DNA from: Candidatus Chlamydia sanziniae
Lineage (GTDB): Bacteria > Chlamydiota > Chlamydiia > Chlamydiales > Chlamydiaceae
Direction: 5' to 3'
Assembly (NCBI RefSeq): GCF_001653975.1
Contig: NZ_CP014639.1
Span: forward strand, 806,001-870,000
DNA length: 64,000 nucleotides
Part shown: positions 30,219 to 41,145 of the stretch, in pieces
How positions within the stretch are numbered: position 1 is the first letter of the stretch
How the letters are laid out: each line of letters begins with the position of its first letter
Made by a program: the position numbers and the translations under genes
Notes under the pieces: generated by a model
What the model was told of the DNA's origin: nothing
Databases searched by the model: none
The model's input: the letters and a program-made list of their open reading frames with translations, nothing else

Positions 30219-30992
30219 TTAATGAAAGAATAATTCTCTAACAAATCCCATAAGTTCTTCTGTAGATTTTCGAGGATTATTGGATTCGTTAAGGTAATTT
30301 TGAAATCCTGGATAGGCAGAATAGAAATATTCGTGAGCTTGTTGAGAAATTCGCTTTATAATATCTCCAGGAAGATTAAGGTGATAGAGGCTTTCTTCAA
30401 CAGCAAGGTAGAGGAGTAGAGGGAGTGCTGTTGAAAATTTAGGAAGTCCTTGAGAAGCATTGACGATACTATAGAACTCTAAAGAAGGCACAGAGAGTGG
30501 AGGGACATCTTTTTGGTTTGCGCGTGTACCATGAACACGTGTATTTATAAAAACACAACGCCGAATCAATACAGGAGTTTGGTCAAGCCAGGAATTAGTT
30601 ATAGGTTCTTGTTGTGTGGAGAAATTTTTCCATACTAAAGACCAGTTGGTTTTTGTTCCATGATTATCATATGGAAATATTGTTAGATTAGCCCCACGAA
30701 TGAGTAAATCAGAAATTTCTATTTTTTTAGCTAATAACATAGATATAAAGGAGAATCTTACATCAATAGATTCAATTTCTGCTGCGTAAGGAAAACGTTC
30801 TGAAGATATAGGATTATAAATACATACATGACGAATTTTAAGACCCGAAGTTTTCAAGGAAACACGTCCTATCGATACTTGGGTATGTAGATGAGAGGAT
30901 AGCCAATGCTCCGTGATACTTTCTTTGCGTATCCAAAAATAGCTGGCGACACAGCATCCTATCAAAAATAGGTTCTTGAGAAACTTAAACAT
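30219..30992 (-). CDS. AsmA-like membrane-anchored protein, CT_109-like
   Basis: 258 residues from ATG 30992 (MFKFLKNLFLIGCCVASYFW), which gives an N-terminal membrane anchor. The frame runs further upstream, but that part crosses the groEL terminator and groEL end, so it is not used. Residues about 40-120 (VSIGRVSLKTSGLKIRHV, then IDVRFSFISMLL and LIRGANLTI) resemble the N-terminal repeat of AsmA/DUF748 proteins, which act in the periplasm on envelope lipid transport. It sits immediately after groEL, where C. trachomatis has CT_109. Assignment is by pattern, so moderate. Confidence 0.65.
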   Translation of the reverse strand: MFKFLKNLFLIGCCVASYFWIRKESITEHWLSSHLHTQVSIGRVSLKTSGLKIRHVCIYNPISSERFPYAAEIESIDVRFSFISMLLAKKIEISDLLIRGANLTIFPYDNHGTKTNWSLVWKNFSTQQEPITNSWLDQTPVLIRRCVFINTRVHGTRANQKDVPPLSVPSLEFYSIVNASQGLPKFSTALPLLLYLAVEESLYHLNLPGDIIKRISQQAHEYFYSAYPGFQNYLNESNNPRKSTEELMGFVRELFFH

Positions 30993-31054
30993 GTACGCAA
31001 TGCGGTTAAGTAGCTTAATACTTAGGATAGAGAAAGAAATTAATATTGAAAATG

Positions 31055-31093
31055 AAAAAGGTCTCTTTTCTTTCAAGAAGAGAAAAGAGACCT
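31055..31093 (-). terminator. Intrinsic terminator after groEL
   Basis: On the minus strand AGGTCTCTTTTCT (31093-31081) pairs perfectly with AGAAAAGAGACCT (31071-31059) around a 9-base loop, and is followed by a run of T (31059-31055). It closes the groES-groEL operon about 30 bases after the groEL stop. Confidence 0.9.
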
Positions 31094-31122
31094 GGTAAAA
31101 TTGTGAAATACGTACTAAAAGA

Positions 31123-32793
<1,671 letters not shown>

Positions 32794-32801
32794 TTATTAT
32801 T

Positions 32802-33110
32802 TTATTTGAGGACGGCCATGATCTCATTCGATTGTATAATGACATATTCCTCATCATCGATAGTAACTTCTTGACCTGCATATTTATCCATTAAAATAAT
32901 ATCGCCAACTTCAACTTCAAAAGGCAGCACCTTACCGTCATCGTTGCGTTTTCCCGTACCCAAAACAATAACTTGTGCACGATCTTGTTTTTTCTTTGCA
33001 GTATCAGGTAGAATAATACCTCCACGAGCTGTGGCGTCTTCTTCTTCTCTTTTGATTAAAATTCTATCACCCAAAGGTTTAATGCGGAGAGTCGTTGTTT
33101 GATCAGACAT
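32802..33110 (-). CDS. groS: 10 kDa co-chaperonin GroES
   Basis: Lid of the GroEL chamber. 102 residues; IKPLGDRILIKREEEDATARGGIILPD contains the mobile loop (split here: IKPLGDRILIKR, then TARGGIILPD). Strong AAGGAG lies eight bases before ATG 33110. 41 bases separate it from groEL, one operon. Promoter and CIRCE operator lie just upstream. Confidence 0.98.
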   Translation of the reverse strand: MSDQTTTLRIKPLGDRILIKREEEDATARGGIILPDTAKKKQDRAQVIVLGTGKRNDDGKVLPFEVEVGDIILMDKYAGQEVTIDDEEYVIIQSNEIMAVLK

Positions 33111-33163
33111 AGTATAAGCTCCTTATGTTTTACGTTGTAAGAGACTTTGCTGTTTTAGGCACT

Positions 33164-33192
33164 ACGATAACAAAGCCTTTTTTTTTGTGCAA
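33164..33192 (-). promoter_or_regulatory. groESL promoter (sigma-66 type)
   Basis: Minus strand TTGCAC (33192-33187), 17-base spacer, TATCGT (33169-33164). It starts six bases inside of the CIRCE operator, so HrcA bound there would block RNA polymerase. A transcript start near 33157 would give a leader of about 47 bases before groES. Confidence 0.7.
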
Positions 33193-33197
33193 TAACT

Positions 33198-33224
33198 TTA
33201 GCACTTTACGTTATTAAGTGCTAA
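33198..33224. promoter_or_regulatory. CIRCE operator (HrcA site)
   Basis: TTAGCACTT (33198-33206), nine-base spacer, AAGTGCTAA (33216-33224): perfect 9-9-9 inverted repeat, one base per arm away from the standard TTAGCACTC form. It lies directly before the groESL promoter and eight bases from the pepF stop. Heat-shock control of groESL by HrcA is well established in Chlamydia. Confidence 0.95.
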
Positions 33225-33231
33225 ATAATTC

Positions 33232-35055
33232 CTAATTGATTGAAATCAGGGAAGATAAAGAATCCATTTGTTTGGTAATAAAAGTAAAAGCTTTTTCTAA
33301 AGGAGAGGTTGTTTGTAGATCTAACCCGGACTTTTGCAAGATATGTAGTGGAAAATCTGATCCCCCACTTTTTAGGAATGACAGATAAAGATCGACAGCT
33401 TTAGGTTCTTTATTAAGAATTTTTTCCACAAAGGACAAGGACGCAATAATCCCTATTGCGTATTGATATACATAAAAATTGTAGTAAAAATGCGGGATTC
33501 TTGCCCATTCTAATGAGGAAAAAGGATCGAAGGTAATAACTGTACCATAAAATTCTTCTTGCAGATTGCGGTACATTGATGAAAGGAACTCTTCAGTTAG
33601 AGGAACACCTTGCTCTGCTGCAGAGTGGATTTCATATTCAAATGTGGCAAATAAAGTTTGGCGAAATAAAGTAGCAAATATCGTATCTAAAGTGCGTGTG
33701 ATTATAGTGATTTTCTCCTCTTTAGACTCACTAACTTCCGCTAGACCATGCATTAAGAGCATTTCATTGAGGGTCGAAGCGATCTCTGCCAAGAAAATAG
33801 GATACTGCGCATCGTGGTAGGGCTGATATTTTCGACTAAAATAAGAATGCATGCTATGCCCTACTTCGTGAGCAATTATAGATACATCATAAAGAGTGTT
33901 TGTGTAATTGAGAAGGATATAGGGGGGGCTATCATAGCAGCCCGAAGAATAGGCTCCAGAGCGTTTATTTTTATTTTCATATCTGTCTACCCAACGATCT
34001 GAAAGAAGACCTTTTCTTAAAAGGTGGATATATTCTGAGCCCAAAGGTTGCAAACTTTCACTAATAAGATGCACGCCTTCTTCATAGCTATAGTGTTTCT
34101 GCTCCACAGAACTTATAGGTGCATAGATATCGTAAAAATGAAAGTCTTTTAGTTGTAGTACTTTCTTCTTAAGAGTAAAGTACCGATTAATTAAAAAGGT
34201 ATGTTTTTTTATTTCTTCTATAAGTGTAAAGTAGACACTTGTAGGAATATTATTTTGAAATAAAGCAGCATCTAAGCAAGAAGAGTAATTTCTTGCTCTT
34301 GCAGCAAAAAGATGGGCTTGAATTTTTCCATCGAGCAAATTGGCAAAAGTATGCCGGTAGTTGTAGTACCGTTCGCATTGAGCTAGGTAAGCTGTACGGC
34401 GTAACTCGCGATCCGTGGACTGCATGTAGAAGGAGGTTAAAGCATGGGAAAGAGGATGCTTTTGTTTTTTTGAATCCTGAGCTTCTCCAAAGGGAATTTC
34501 TGAGTCACTTAGTGAAGAGAAGACTTTGTTAGAAACATTCAGTGCTGTGAAGGATGAAGCTAAAATTTTTTCTTCATTTGGAGTTCCTGTATGGAGAGAA
34601 AGTCGAAAGATTTTTTCTAAATAAAATTTATAAGGGGACAAAAAGGGGTGGCAAAGTAGTTCTTCGGTTTTGTCTAAAGAGAGTGCAATAAGGCTAGGCT
34701 GAATCCAGGCAGTTTCTTCTTTAAAGAGAGTATAGAGGTGTGTAATGGATTGGTAGTCTGCAATTGCCTCTGGATGTGTAATATCTTGATCATGAATAAG
34801 GTGTGCATAGGTATAGAGTTTATCTAGTTGTCGTTCTATAGCAAATGTTTTTGTTAACAGGGTATGTAGAGATTCCGGGTTCTCTAGGGTATAATGTGTT
34901 AAAGAGAGCTCAGGCCAGAAAGGGTAGTCTTTTTTTGCGTATACAAGCTGGAAATCTTTTGTCCAGGCTTCTCTATTTGAGTACAAAGGAGTAGTATCCC
35001 AACAATTTTCTTCTGCTACTTGCCTTCTTAAGGGAAAGGTTTCGTTTGCAGTCAT
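33232..35055 (-). CDS. pepF: Oligoendopeptidase F (M3 family)
   Basis: Zinc metallopeptidase that trims short peptides in the cytosol. The HExxH motif is HEVGH (IIAHEVGHSMHSYF), with the third ligand Glu in EIASTLNEMLL about 25 residues later. The 607-residue length is typical. Homologue of CT_112. In C. trachomatis it is next to clpB, but here clpB is about 7 kb away. Confidence 0.95.
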   Translation of the reverse strand: MTANETFPLRRQVAEENCWDTTPLYSNREAWTKDFQLVYAKKDYPFWPELSLTHYTLENPESLHTLLTKTFAIERQLDKLYTYAHLIHDQDITHPEAIADYQSITHLYTLFKEETAWIQPSLIALSLDKTEELLCHPFLSPYKFYLEKIFRLSLHTGTPNEEKILASSFTALNVSNKVFSSLSDSEIPFGEAQDSKKQKHPLSHALTSFYMQSTDRELRRTAYLAQCERYYNYRHTFANLLDGKIQAHLFAARARNYSSCLDAALFQNNIPTSVYFTLIEEIKKHTFLINRYFTLKKKVLQLKDFHFYDIYAPISSVEQKHYSYEEGVHLISESLQPLGSEYIHLLRKGLLSDRWVDRYENKNKRSGAYSSGCYDSPPYILLNYTNTLYDVSIIAHEVGHSMHSYFSRKYQPYHDAQYPIFLAEIASTLNEMLLMHGLAEVSESKEEKITIITRTLDTIFATLFRQTLFATFEYEIHSAAEQGVPLTEEFLSSMYRNLQEEFYGTVITFDPFSSLEWARIPHFYYNFYVYQYAIGIIASLSFVEKILNKEPKAVDLYLSFLKSGGSDFPLHILQKSGLDLQTTSPLEKAFTFITKQMDSLSSLISIN

Positions 35056-35154
35056 AACACAACTTCCTTCTACTATTAGAGTGGATAAGAGAAGGCATTA
35101 CTATAAGGGAATTTCTTAGAAAAAGCCAAGTACGAATTGTATAGCATACTGGCT

Positions 35155-35910
35155 TCAGAAGGGATTGATTGTATCAATAAATACCGTAGGGATACCTAGG
35201 TTTATTTTTAAATACTCGGCAAGAGTTTTAGGACCAATTTTTTCTGTTGCTGTGTGACCAAATGCAAGAAAATTTATCTGATTTTCCAGAGCCATAGACC
35301 AGGCGGGTTCATCAAAATTTCCTGAAATGAAGCAATCTATCTTACGGGCTGCAGCATGAGTTAGCTCCCGATACGCTCCTCCAGAGATGATCGCTGCTGA
35401 TGAAACTGTTTTAGGGCCTCCTAAGGCCTTTCCTTGAAGGGTTGCTTGATAGTAGTTTGTTAGTAGTTCTATAAATGTTTCTATGCTCATTGGGGCAAAA
35501 CAACCTTGTACTCCTAGATATGGAGATGAGGATCCAAAAGGTTGGAGATGGTCCCAATTGAGGTCATGGGCAACTTTCCAATTATTCCCTAAAGTTGGAT
35601 GAGCATCTAGGGGAAAGTGATAAGCAATGAGTTGGATATTATATTTTATGAGATACTGGATTCGATTGTAGATCATACCAGTAAGTGGGTAAGCCATCCC
35701 TTTCCAGAAGAGCCCATGATGTACAATAAGGACGTTAGTTTGTAGTTGAGCTGCTTGTTTTAAGGTAGCGAGGTCTGCTGTAACGGCAACAGCAATTTTT
35801 TGTACAGAAACCGAAGTGTTCCCTACTTGTAGGCCATTGGGAGCGCAATCAGAGAATATCTCCGGAGAGAAAAGGGCATCAAGATAAATTAAAAGATCGG
35901 CGATATTCAT
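35155..35910 (-). CDS. NIF3-family dinuclear-metal protein (GTP cyclohydrolase I type 2-like)
   Basis: 251 residues; no N-terminal export signal. The family metal site is visible: His64-His65 in LIVHHGLFWKG, Asp102 in YHFPLDAHPTLGNNW, and a late His-x-x-x-Glu in AFGHTATEKIG. GGAYRELTHAA is a further conserved block. NIF3 proteins are universal but of unproven role. Corresponds to CT_108. ATG 35910 is followed by 99 bases to pepF downstream, so it could be in a unit with it in the other order. Confidence 0.88.
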   Translation of the reverse strand: MNIADLLIYLDALFSPEIFSDCAPNGLQVGNTSVSVQKIAVAVTADLATLKQAAQLQTNVLIVHHGLFWKGMAYPLTGMIYNRIQYLIKYNIQLIAYHFPLDAHPTLGNNWKVAHDLNWDHLQPFGSSSPYLGVQGCFAPMSIETFIELLTNYYQATLQGKALGGPKTVSSAAIISGGAYRELTHAAARKIDCFISGNFDEPAWSMALENQINFLAFGHTATEKIGPKTLAEYLKINLGIPTVFIDTINPF

Positions 35911-36362
35911 AAAATATAAAAAAACTCCTATGATTAGCTAACTAGTCTATTTTTTGCAATTAATCAAGTTATTACATGAATATTTTATCCATAGGACTTT
36001 TGAATTTAACTTTTCCAATTCCTTGGTATTTAGGGAAGAGTTACTCCGTGCGATTTATGTGTATTTGCTTTGTGGCTAAAAATATTCAGCCCGCTAATTC
36101 ATAAAGTTTGGGGAAATTGGATACACGATTTTTAGTTGTTTGGCATGCTGTTGCATGTAAGTAGTAAAAAAGGAATTCCTTGATGTTTATTCTTGGTGGA
36201 AGCTCTTATCTAGTCTGTCTTTTGCGGAATATTTTTTTTATTCGGATATGTTTTTCCCATAAGAGAGAAAGCTTTATTTTCCTTCTTATGTATTTTTATT
36301 AAGTTATTCGCTATTTGCCTTTTGAGTATTATTGCTTCGTTTTGCTATGGAGATGGTATTAT
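35911..36362. other. Gene-poor gap between the NIF3 gene and rpiA
   Basis: About 450 AT-rich bases at a synteny breakpoint relative to C. trachomatis (CT_108 against CT_213). It contains a small hairpin CATGC/GCATG near 36142-36156, a perfect palindrome AAGGAATTCCTT (about 36170-36181), and a 39-codon hydrophobic ORF (36183-36302) listed separately. No other gene is supported. Confidence 0.5.
36183..36302 (+). CDS. Possible small hydrophobic protein (39 residues)
   Basis: ATG 36183 has AAGGA nine bases upstream. The product begins MFILGGSSYLVCLLRN and ends FLLMYFY; it is hydrophobic with a basic middle (HKRE). No family is recognised. It could be a real small membrane peptide, the end of a decayed gene or chance in AT-rich DNA. 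Low confidence. Confidence 0.2.
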   Translation: MFILGGSSYLVCLLRNIFFIRICFSHKRESFIFLLMYFY

Positions 36363-36391
36363 TTGACGTCTCTGGATAATTATATTATAAT
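36363..36391 (+). promoter_or_regulatory. rpiA promoter, near consensus
   Basis: TTGACG (36363-36368), 17-base spacer, TATAAT (36386-36391): five of six and six of six matches to the sigma-70/66 consensus with ideal spacing. A start near 36398 would leave only about nine bases before the ATG at 36407. Confidence 0.75.
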
Positions 36392-36406
36392 GTAAAGAAT
36401 TCTTGC

Positions 36407-37123
36407 ATGGGTAGTAATGCTGTGGAAAAAAATCCCTATCTTCATGTGAAACGGTGTCTTGCTCGTGAGGTTATATCTCAAATAGTTCCAGGCATGATTT
36501 TGGGCTTGGGAAGTGGATCTACAGCTAGAGAGTTCATTTTAGCTCTTGCGGATAAGATTCATAAAGAAGGAATAGAAATTCAGGCGATTGCTTCTTCTTG
36601 CGCATCCCATACTCTTGCAAATAGCCTGCGTATTCCTCTTTTAAATTCTGAAAGTTTCTCTTCTATAGATCTTGCTGTGGATGGTGCTGATGAAATTGAT
36701 TTGCAATTACGAATGATTAAAGGAGGGGGAGGAGCTTTATTTAGGGAGAAAATTCTTTTACAAGCTGCCAAAAGGAAAATTATTCTTGCGGATGAAAGTA
36801 AGAAGGTTGCTGTGCTTGGAAAGTTCGGACTCCCTGTGGAGATCAGCCGTTTTGGAAGTTGTGCAATAGCTAAAGAATTGATTCGCCAAGGCTATTGTGG
36901 CTCATGGCGTTTTCAATCTAATGGGGAACTATTTCTCACGGATAGTGGGAATTATATCTACGATATTCGTGTTCCAGAGCTTTATCCTCAGCCTGAGAAA
37001 GATTTGCTTAGACTATTACAAATTCATGGCGTTATTGAAGTCGGGTTTGTTATAGAAAATGTTGAGGTATGGTTTATCAATAACCAAGGCCAAATTAGTA
37101 AAGAATATTCAGTCGCTATATGA
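36407..37123 (+). CDS. rpiA: Ribose-5-phosphate isomerase A
   Basis: Interconverts ribose-5-phosphate and ribulose-5-phosphate in the pentose phosphate pathway. Family motifs [15 protein letters not shown] and [11 protein letters not shown] are intact; 238 residues. ATG 36407 has no Shine-Dalgarno and lies very close to the predicted transcript start; GTG 36422 is an alternative. ATGA overlap with the next gene. Homologue of CT_213. Confidence 0.96.
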   Translation: MGSNAVEKNPYLHVKRCLAREVISQIVPGMILGLGSGSTAREFILALADKIHKEGIEIQAIASSCASHTLANSLRIPLLNSESFSSIDLAVDGADEIDLQLRMIKGGGGALFREKILLQAAKRKIILADESKKVAVLGKFGLPVEISRFGSCAIAKELIRQGYCGSWRFQSNGELFLTDSGNYIYDIRVPELYPQPEKDLLRLLQIHGVIEVGFVIENVEVWFINNQGQISKEYSVAI

Positions 37124-37560
37124 GCTTAGAAAAAGAACTCCTGGAACAGACTCCTTTGGTGCTGCTTAACTTTTATAAATTGGTAAATTTTTGTCATTAT
37201 GCAGGCATGATCTTGGGTACTGAAGAGAAGAAATTTGCTATTTATGGCCATGTTGCTATGGGGCAGGCATTTCAAGGTGTAGATGCCTCAGGTCATCCTT
37301 CAATAAGACCTTTGACTCATGATGTATTAAGTTTTGTCTTTTCAGGATTTGATATTCGTGTTTTACGTGTGGTGATTAATGATTATAAAGATAATGTTTT
37401 CTATACACGATTATTGTTAGAGCAAAAGAATGGGCAGCTCGTCTATTGTGTTGATGTGGATGCCCGTCCTAGCGATAGCATTCCTCTTGCTTTAATTCAT
37501 AAAGTGCCTATTTTATGTGTTAAAGCCGTGTTTGACGCTGTTATTCCTTATGAAGAATAG
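37120..37560 (+). CDS. DUF151 (bifunctional nuclease-like) protein, CT_212-like
   Basis: 146 residues overlapping rpiA by four bases. DUF151 hallmarks are [31 protein letters not shown] and the [12 protein letters not shown] box. Members have been described as dual DNase/RNase in plants and in Borrelia as virulence-linked nuclease-like proteins; activity here is not shown. Translationally coupled to rpiA. Confidence 0.85.
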   Translation: MSLEKELLEQTPLVLLNFYKLVNFCHYAGMILGTEEKKFAIYGHVAMGQAFQGVDASGHPSIRPLTHDVLSFVFSGFDIRVLRVVINDYKDNVFYTRLLLEQKNGQLVYCVDVDARPSDSIPLALIHKVPILCVKAVFDAVIPYEE

Positions 37561-37587
37561 GAAATGACTTAAAGCATGAGGTAAATT

Positions 37588-38157
37588 ATGACGAAAATTC
37601 CTTACTCTCTTTTAGAAAAAGGATCTTTATTAGTGGCTTCCCCTGATATGGATCAGGGAGTTTTTGTTCGCAGTGTGATTTTGCTTTGTGAGCATAGTTT
37701 AAATGGTTCTTTTGGTTTAATTTTAAACAAAACATTGGGGTTTGAAATTTCTGAAGATATTTTTGCTTTTGACAAAGTTTCTAACCATAATATTCGTTTT
37801 TGCATGGGGGGACCATTACAAGCAAATCAAATGATGTTGCTGCATTCCTGTTCCGAAATTCCTGAGCAAACTTTAGAAATTTGTCCTTCTGTATATTTAG
37901 GAGGAGATCTTACTTTTCTTCAAGAAGTTGCCAGTAGTGAATCTGGACCTGAAATTAATTTATGTTTTGGCTATAGCGGGTGGCAAGCAGGTCAGTTGGA
38001 AAAAGAGTTTTTAGAGGGCGAGTGGTTTCTGGCTCCAGGAGATAAAGATTATGTCTTTTTTTCGGAACCTGAGCATTTATGGTCTTCAATTCTTAAAAAT
38101 TTGGGAGGTAAATATGCCTCATTGTCAACAGTTCCTGAAAATTTATTATTAAACTAG
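37588..38157 (+). CDS. YqgE/AlgH family protein (DUF179), CT_211-like
   Basis: 189 residues. Starts with the family pattern [25 protein letters not shown], then [26 protein letters not shown] and [15 protein letters not shown]. YqgE proteins are soluble and widespread; no proven biochemical role. Starts 27 bases after the DUF151 gene with an AGGTAAATT context. Probably in the rpiA unit. Confidence 0.9.
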   Translation: MTKIPYSLLEKGSLLVASPDMDQGVFVRSVILLCEHSLNGSFGLILNKTLGFEISEDIFAFDKVSNHNIRFCMGGPLQANQMMLLHSCSEIPEQTLEICPSVYLGGDLTFLQEVASSESGPEINLCFGYSGWQAGQLEKEFLEGEWFLAPGDKDYVFFSEPEHLWSSILKNLGGKYASLSTVPENLLLN

Positions 38158-38266
38158 TCTTTACTTTAAATGATTTTTGCCTAGTCATTAATTAAGGTAT
38201 TCTTCAAAATACCTGGAAATTCACTCTGAATAATTTACTATATTATTGTTTTCCAAATTTAATAAA

Positions 38267-39568
38267 ATGAATGCGACATATGCTAAAGCTTGTGAATTAT
38301 TTCCAGGTGGGGTAAATTCCCCTGTGCGTGCTTGCCGTTCTGTCGGTATTACTCCTCCTATTGTTGTTTCAGCAAATCGTGATGTTTTTTGGGATTGTGA
38401 GGGTCGAGAATTTATAGATTTTTGTGGATCTTGGGGTGCTTTGATTCACGGGCATAGCCATCCACGCATTGTTAAGGCAATTTGCCTGGCTGCTTCTAAA
38501 GGGAGTTCTTATGGATTAACTTCTATACAAGAAATAGCGTTTGCCACGGATTTACTCTCTTTTTTGGGTCTTGCCCAACATAAAGTACGTTTTGTCTCTT
38601 CAGGTACAGAAGCAGCGATGACAGCTGTCCGTCTTGCTCGTGGAATCACGCATAGACCTATAATCATTAAATTTACTGGAGCATATCACGGTCACGCGGA
38701 CTCTCTCCTTGGTGGGGTTTCTATAACCTCAGAGAATCTGGACTCTCTTACTATGATTCTTCAACAAGAGATTATGGATTCTATGCTTTTAACTCTTCCT
38801 TACAATGATTTGGAAGTATTTTGTGGAGTAATGGAGTGCGTGGGAGAGCGAGTTGCTGGAGTGATTTTTGAGCCTATTTGTGCTAATATGGGTGTTGTGT
38901 TACCTAAGCCAGGGTTTTTAGAGGTTATTATAGAAAAATGTTGTCATTTTGGTAGTTTGTCCATTATGGACGAAGTTGTTACGGGGTTCCGTTTAGGATT
39001 TGGTGGGGCTCGGGACACCTTGAAACATACTGCAGATATTACTATCTATGGGAAAATTTTAGGTGGAGGTACGCCTGTAGCGGCTGTTGTTGCTCATAAA
39101 GAAGTTTTAGATCATCTTATGCCGGATGGAATGGTATTTCAAGCAGGAACGCTTTCTGGAAATGCGCTTGCTATGGCTGCGGGATACGCTTCCATACACC
39201 TCTGTAGAGAAGAAAATTTTTATAATAGTTTACAACACCTTGCAGATGTGTTTTATTGCCCCATTGAAGAGGCAATCTCTACGCAGGGGCTTCCTGTATC
39301 TTTAGTATATCAGGGTTCGATGTTTAGCTTGTTTTTTGCTGGGACGGCTCCTCAAAATTTCAATGAGGTGAAGGCAAGTGATGAGCAGAAATTTCAGGAA
39401 TTTTATCGTGAGATATTTAACAACAATGTGTATCTCTCGCCTTCTCCTTTAGAAGTAAACTTTATTTCTGCAGTTCATACGGAAGAGCATCTTATCTATG
39501 CACAAGGTGTTATTCTTGATACCTTAATCAAAGTGTTTCATGGTGTGAGTTCACAAAGATCTTTATAG
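38267..39568 (+). CDS. hemL: Glutamate-1-semialdehyde 2,1-aminomutase
   Basis: PLP enzyme giving 5-aminolevulinate for haem. Catalytic Lys263 lies in IYGKILGGGTPVAAV; other family blocks are ELFPGGVNSPVRA, SSGTEAAMTAVRLAR and FTGAYHGHAD. I use ATG 38267 (433 residues); the frame runs seven codons further to a TTG at 38246, which is less likely. A short hairpin AGGTATT/AATACCT lies upstream near 38192-38211. Homologue of CT_210. Confidence 0.96.
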   Translation: MNATYAKACELFPGGVNSPVRACRSVGITPPIVVSANRDVFWDCEGREFIDFCGSWGALIHGHSHPRIVKAICLAASKGSSYGLTSIQEIAFATDLLSFLGLAQHKVRFVSSGTEAAMTAVRLARGITHRPIIIKFTGAYHGHADSLLGGVSITSENLDSLTMILQQEIMDSMLLTLPYNDLEVFCGVMECVGERVAGVIFEPICANMGVVLPKPGFLEVIIEKCCHFGSLSIMDEVVTGFRLGFGGARDTLKHTADITIYGKILGGGTPVAAVVAHKEVLDHLMPDGMVFQAGTLSGNALAMAAGYASIHLCREENFYNSLQHLADVFYCPIEEAISTQGLPVSLVYQGSMFSLFFAGTAPQNFNEVKASDEQKFQEFYREIFNNNVYLSPSPLEVNFISAVHTEEHLIYAQGVILDTLIKVFHGVSSQRSL

Positions 39569-39582
39569 CAATTAGGAGACTT

Positions 39583-40365
39583 ATGGAGAGAAAAAAAAAG
39601 CTCAGTATGCTTCAGTTTCTTTTTTGTCTTCCTTTGGGTATTGGACGATGGATCGGGTTTAGTTGTACTGTTATTAGAAGTTTTTCGTGGGAAAAGAGTC
39701 TGATTCGTTCTGTTTATCTGCAAGGTTATGATATTGGCGTGCGTTCATTGTCTATCACTGTTCTTACGGGTATAGTGAGTGGAATTGTTCTTGCTTTACA
39801 GTCTTATTATCAGTTAGGAATGCATGGTCTTTCGTGTGCTATAGGTTTTTTTGTTGTAAAGAGTATTTTGGTGGAGATTGGGCCTGTATTAACAGCTTTG
39901 GCTCTTTCTGGAAAAGTCAGTGGAGCTATTGCTGTTTTTCTAGGAACGTTGCGAATGACTGAACAGGTCAGTGCGATGAAGACTTTAGGAGAGAATCCTT
40001 TAAAGTACTTTGCTTTACCACGCATTATTGCTGGAGTACTTGTTATGCCAGTTTTGGTAATTATTGCTATATGGTCAGGAATATTGGCGGGTTATGGGAT
40101 TTGCCGCTATGTTTTTCAGATCCCTTCACGGGTATATTGGAGCATGACATTTGGCAACGTACTATTTTCAGACTTATTGATGGTTATTATTAAATCTTTA
40201 GTTTTTGGTTTTATCATCACCTCGCTAGGTTGTTATTATGGTCTTGCCCACCATCGTCGCATTTCCGGAATTACTGACGTGATTACTGCGGGTATGGTTG
40301 CTTCGTATGTCTCCATAGTATTTATTAACTGTGTCATTACGACACTATTTCATGTGTTATGTTAA
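39583..40365 (+). CDS. MlaE-type ABC transporter permease
   Basis: 260 residues, about five to six hydrophobic helices. The permease motif GTLRMTEQVSAMKTLGENP followed by YFALPRIIAG is typical of MlaE/YrbE. MlaE with MlaF and MlaD moves phospholipid between inner and outer membrane. ATG 39583 is preceded by TTAGGAGACTT, a good ribosome site. Four bases separate its stop from the ATPase start. No mlaA, mlaB or mlaC is seen nearby. Confidence 0.88.
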   Translation: MERKKKLSMLQFLFCLPLGIGRWIGFSCTVIRSFSWEKSLIRSVYLQGYDIGVRSLSITVLTGIVSGIVLALQSYYQLGMHGLSCAIGFFVVKSILVEIGPVLTALALSGKVSGAIAVFLGTLRMTEQVSAMKTLGENPLKYFALPRIIAGVLVMPVLVIIAIWSGILAGYGICRYVFQIPSRVYWSMTFGNVLFSDLLMVIIKSLVFGFIITSLGCYYGLAHHRRISGITDVITAGMVASYVSIVFINCVITTLFHVLC

Positions 40366-40368
40366 GTT

Positions 40369-41145
40369 ATGTTACCGTGGATTTATGTAAATGATATTTA
40401 TAAGAACTATTTGGATGTTGAAGGACAAAAACATACGGTTTTAAATGGTGTTTCTTTAGAGATTTTCCCTAATGAATTTTTAGTAATTTTGGGTAAATCT
40501 GGAAGTGGTAAAAGTGTCCTTTTGCGGCATATTATGGGTTTAGAATGTCCTGACTTTGGAAAGGTGGATTATGCTGAGGAGTTTTTGTATAAAGGCCAGT
40601 TAAAGCAATTTATGATTGGGATGGTCTTCCAGGGAGGAGCTCTATTTGATTTTCTTACTGTAAAGGAGAATGTGACGTTTGGCTTACGGGCATATAATGC
40701 AAAGACTCAAAAACTTTCTGAGGAAGATATCGAAGAGAAGGCAATGAATGCTTTACGAGATGTGGGCTTGGAGTATGCTGCAGACTTCTTGCCTACTAAG
40801 TTGTCTGGTGGGATGGTGAAGAGAGTTGCTTTGGTGCGCTCTTTGATCTATGCGCCTAAATTAGTGCTTTATGATGAGCCTACTGCAGGTCTTGATCCCA
40901 TGACAAGTCAGGAAATTACGCGACTCATTGCAAGATTGCGCAATGAACAGAGCATGGGGGGTGTAATTGTGACTCATGATATTGCTTTAACTTTAACTTT
41001 GGCAGATCGCATTGCGATACATCATGAGGGCACCATCCCGCGCATCTATACGAAACAAGAGTTTATGGATACAGAAGAACCGTTAGTAGAGCAATTTTTT
41101 TGCTTGTTCCCAAATGTCCGGGAGTTAAGAGGAGCAGATGTCTAG
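40369..41145 (+). CDS. MlaF-type ABC transporter ATPase
   Basis: 258 residues. Walker A GKSGSGKS, Q-loop MVFQGGALFD, signature LSGGMVKRVALVRSL and Walker B LVLYDEPTAGLDP. The GGM-x-KRVALxR form of the signature is characteristic of the MlaF group. Overlaps the MCE gene by 8 bases. Powers lipid transport with the permease. Confidence 0.92.
   Translation: MLPWIYVNDIYKNYLDVEGQKHTVLNGVSLEIFPNEFLVILGKSGSGKSVLLRHIMGLECPDFGKVDYAEEFLYKGQLKQFMIGMVFQGGALFDFLTVKENVTFGLRAYNAKTQKLSEEDIEEKAMNALRDVGLEYAADFLPTKLSGGMVKRVALVRSLIYAPKLVLYDEPTAGLDPMTSQEITRLIARLRNEQSMGGVIVTHDIALTLTLADRIAIHHEGTIPRIYTKQEFMDTEEPLVEQFFCLFPNVRELRGADV

Noticed and set aside
30017..30244. 75-codon minus-strand ORF overlapping the AsmA-like gene end
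   Set aside because: Composition unlike neighbours, no ribosome site, overlaps both the gene end and the decayed plus-strand frame.
38191..38212. Hairpin AGGTATT/AATACCT before hemL as a terminator
   Set aside because: The stem is only seven A/T-rich pairs and no T-run follows on either strand.
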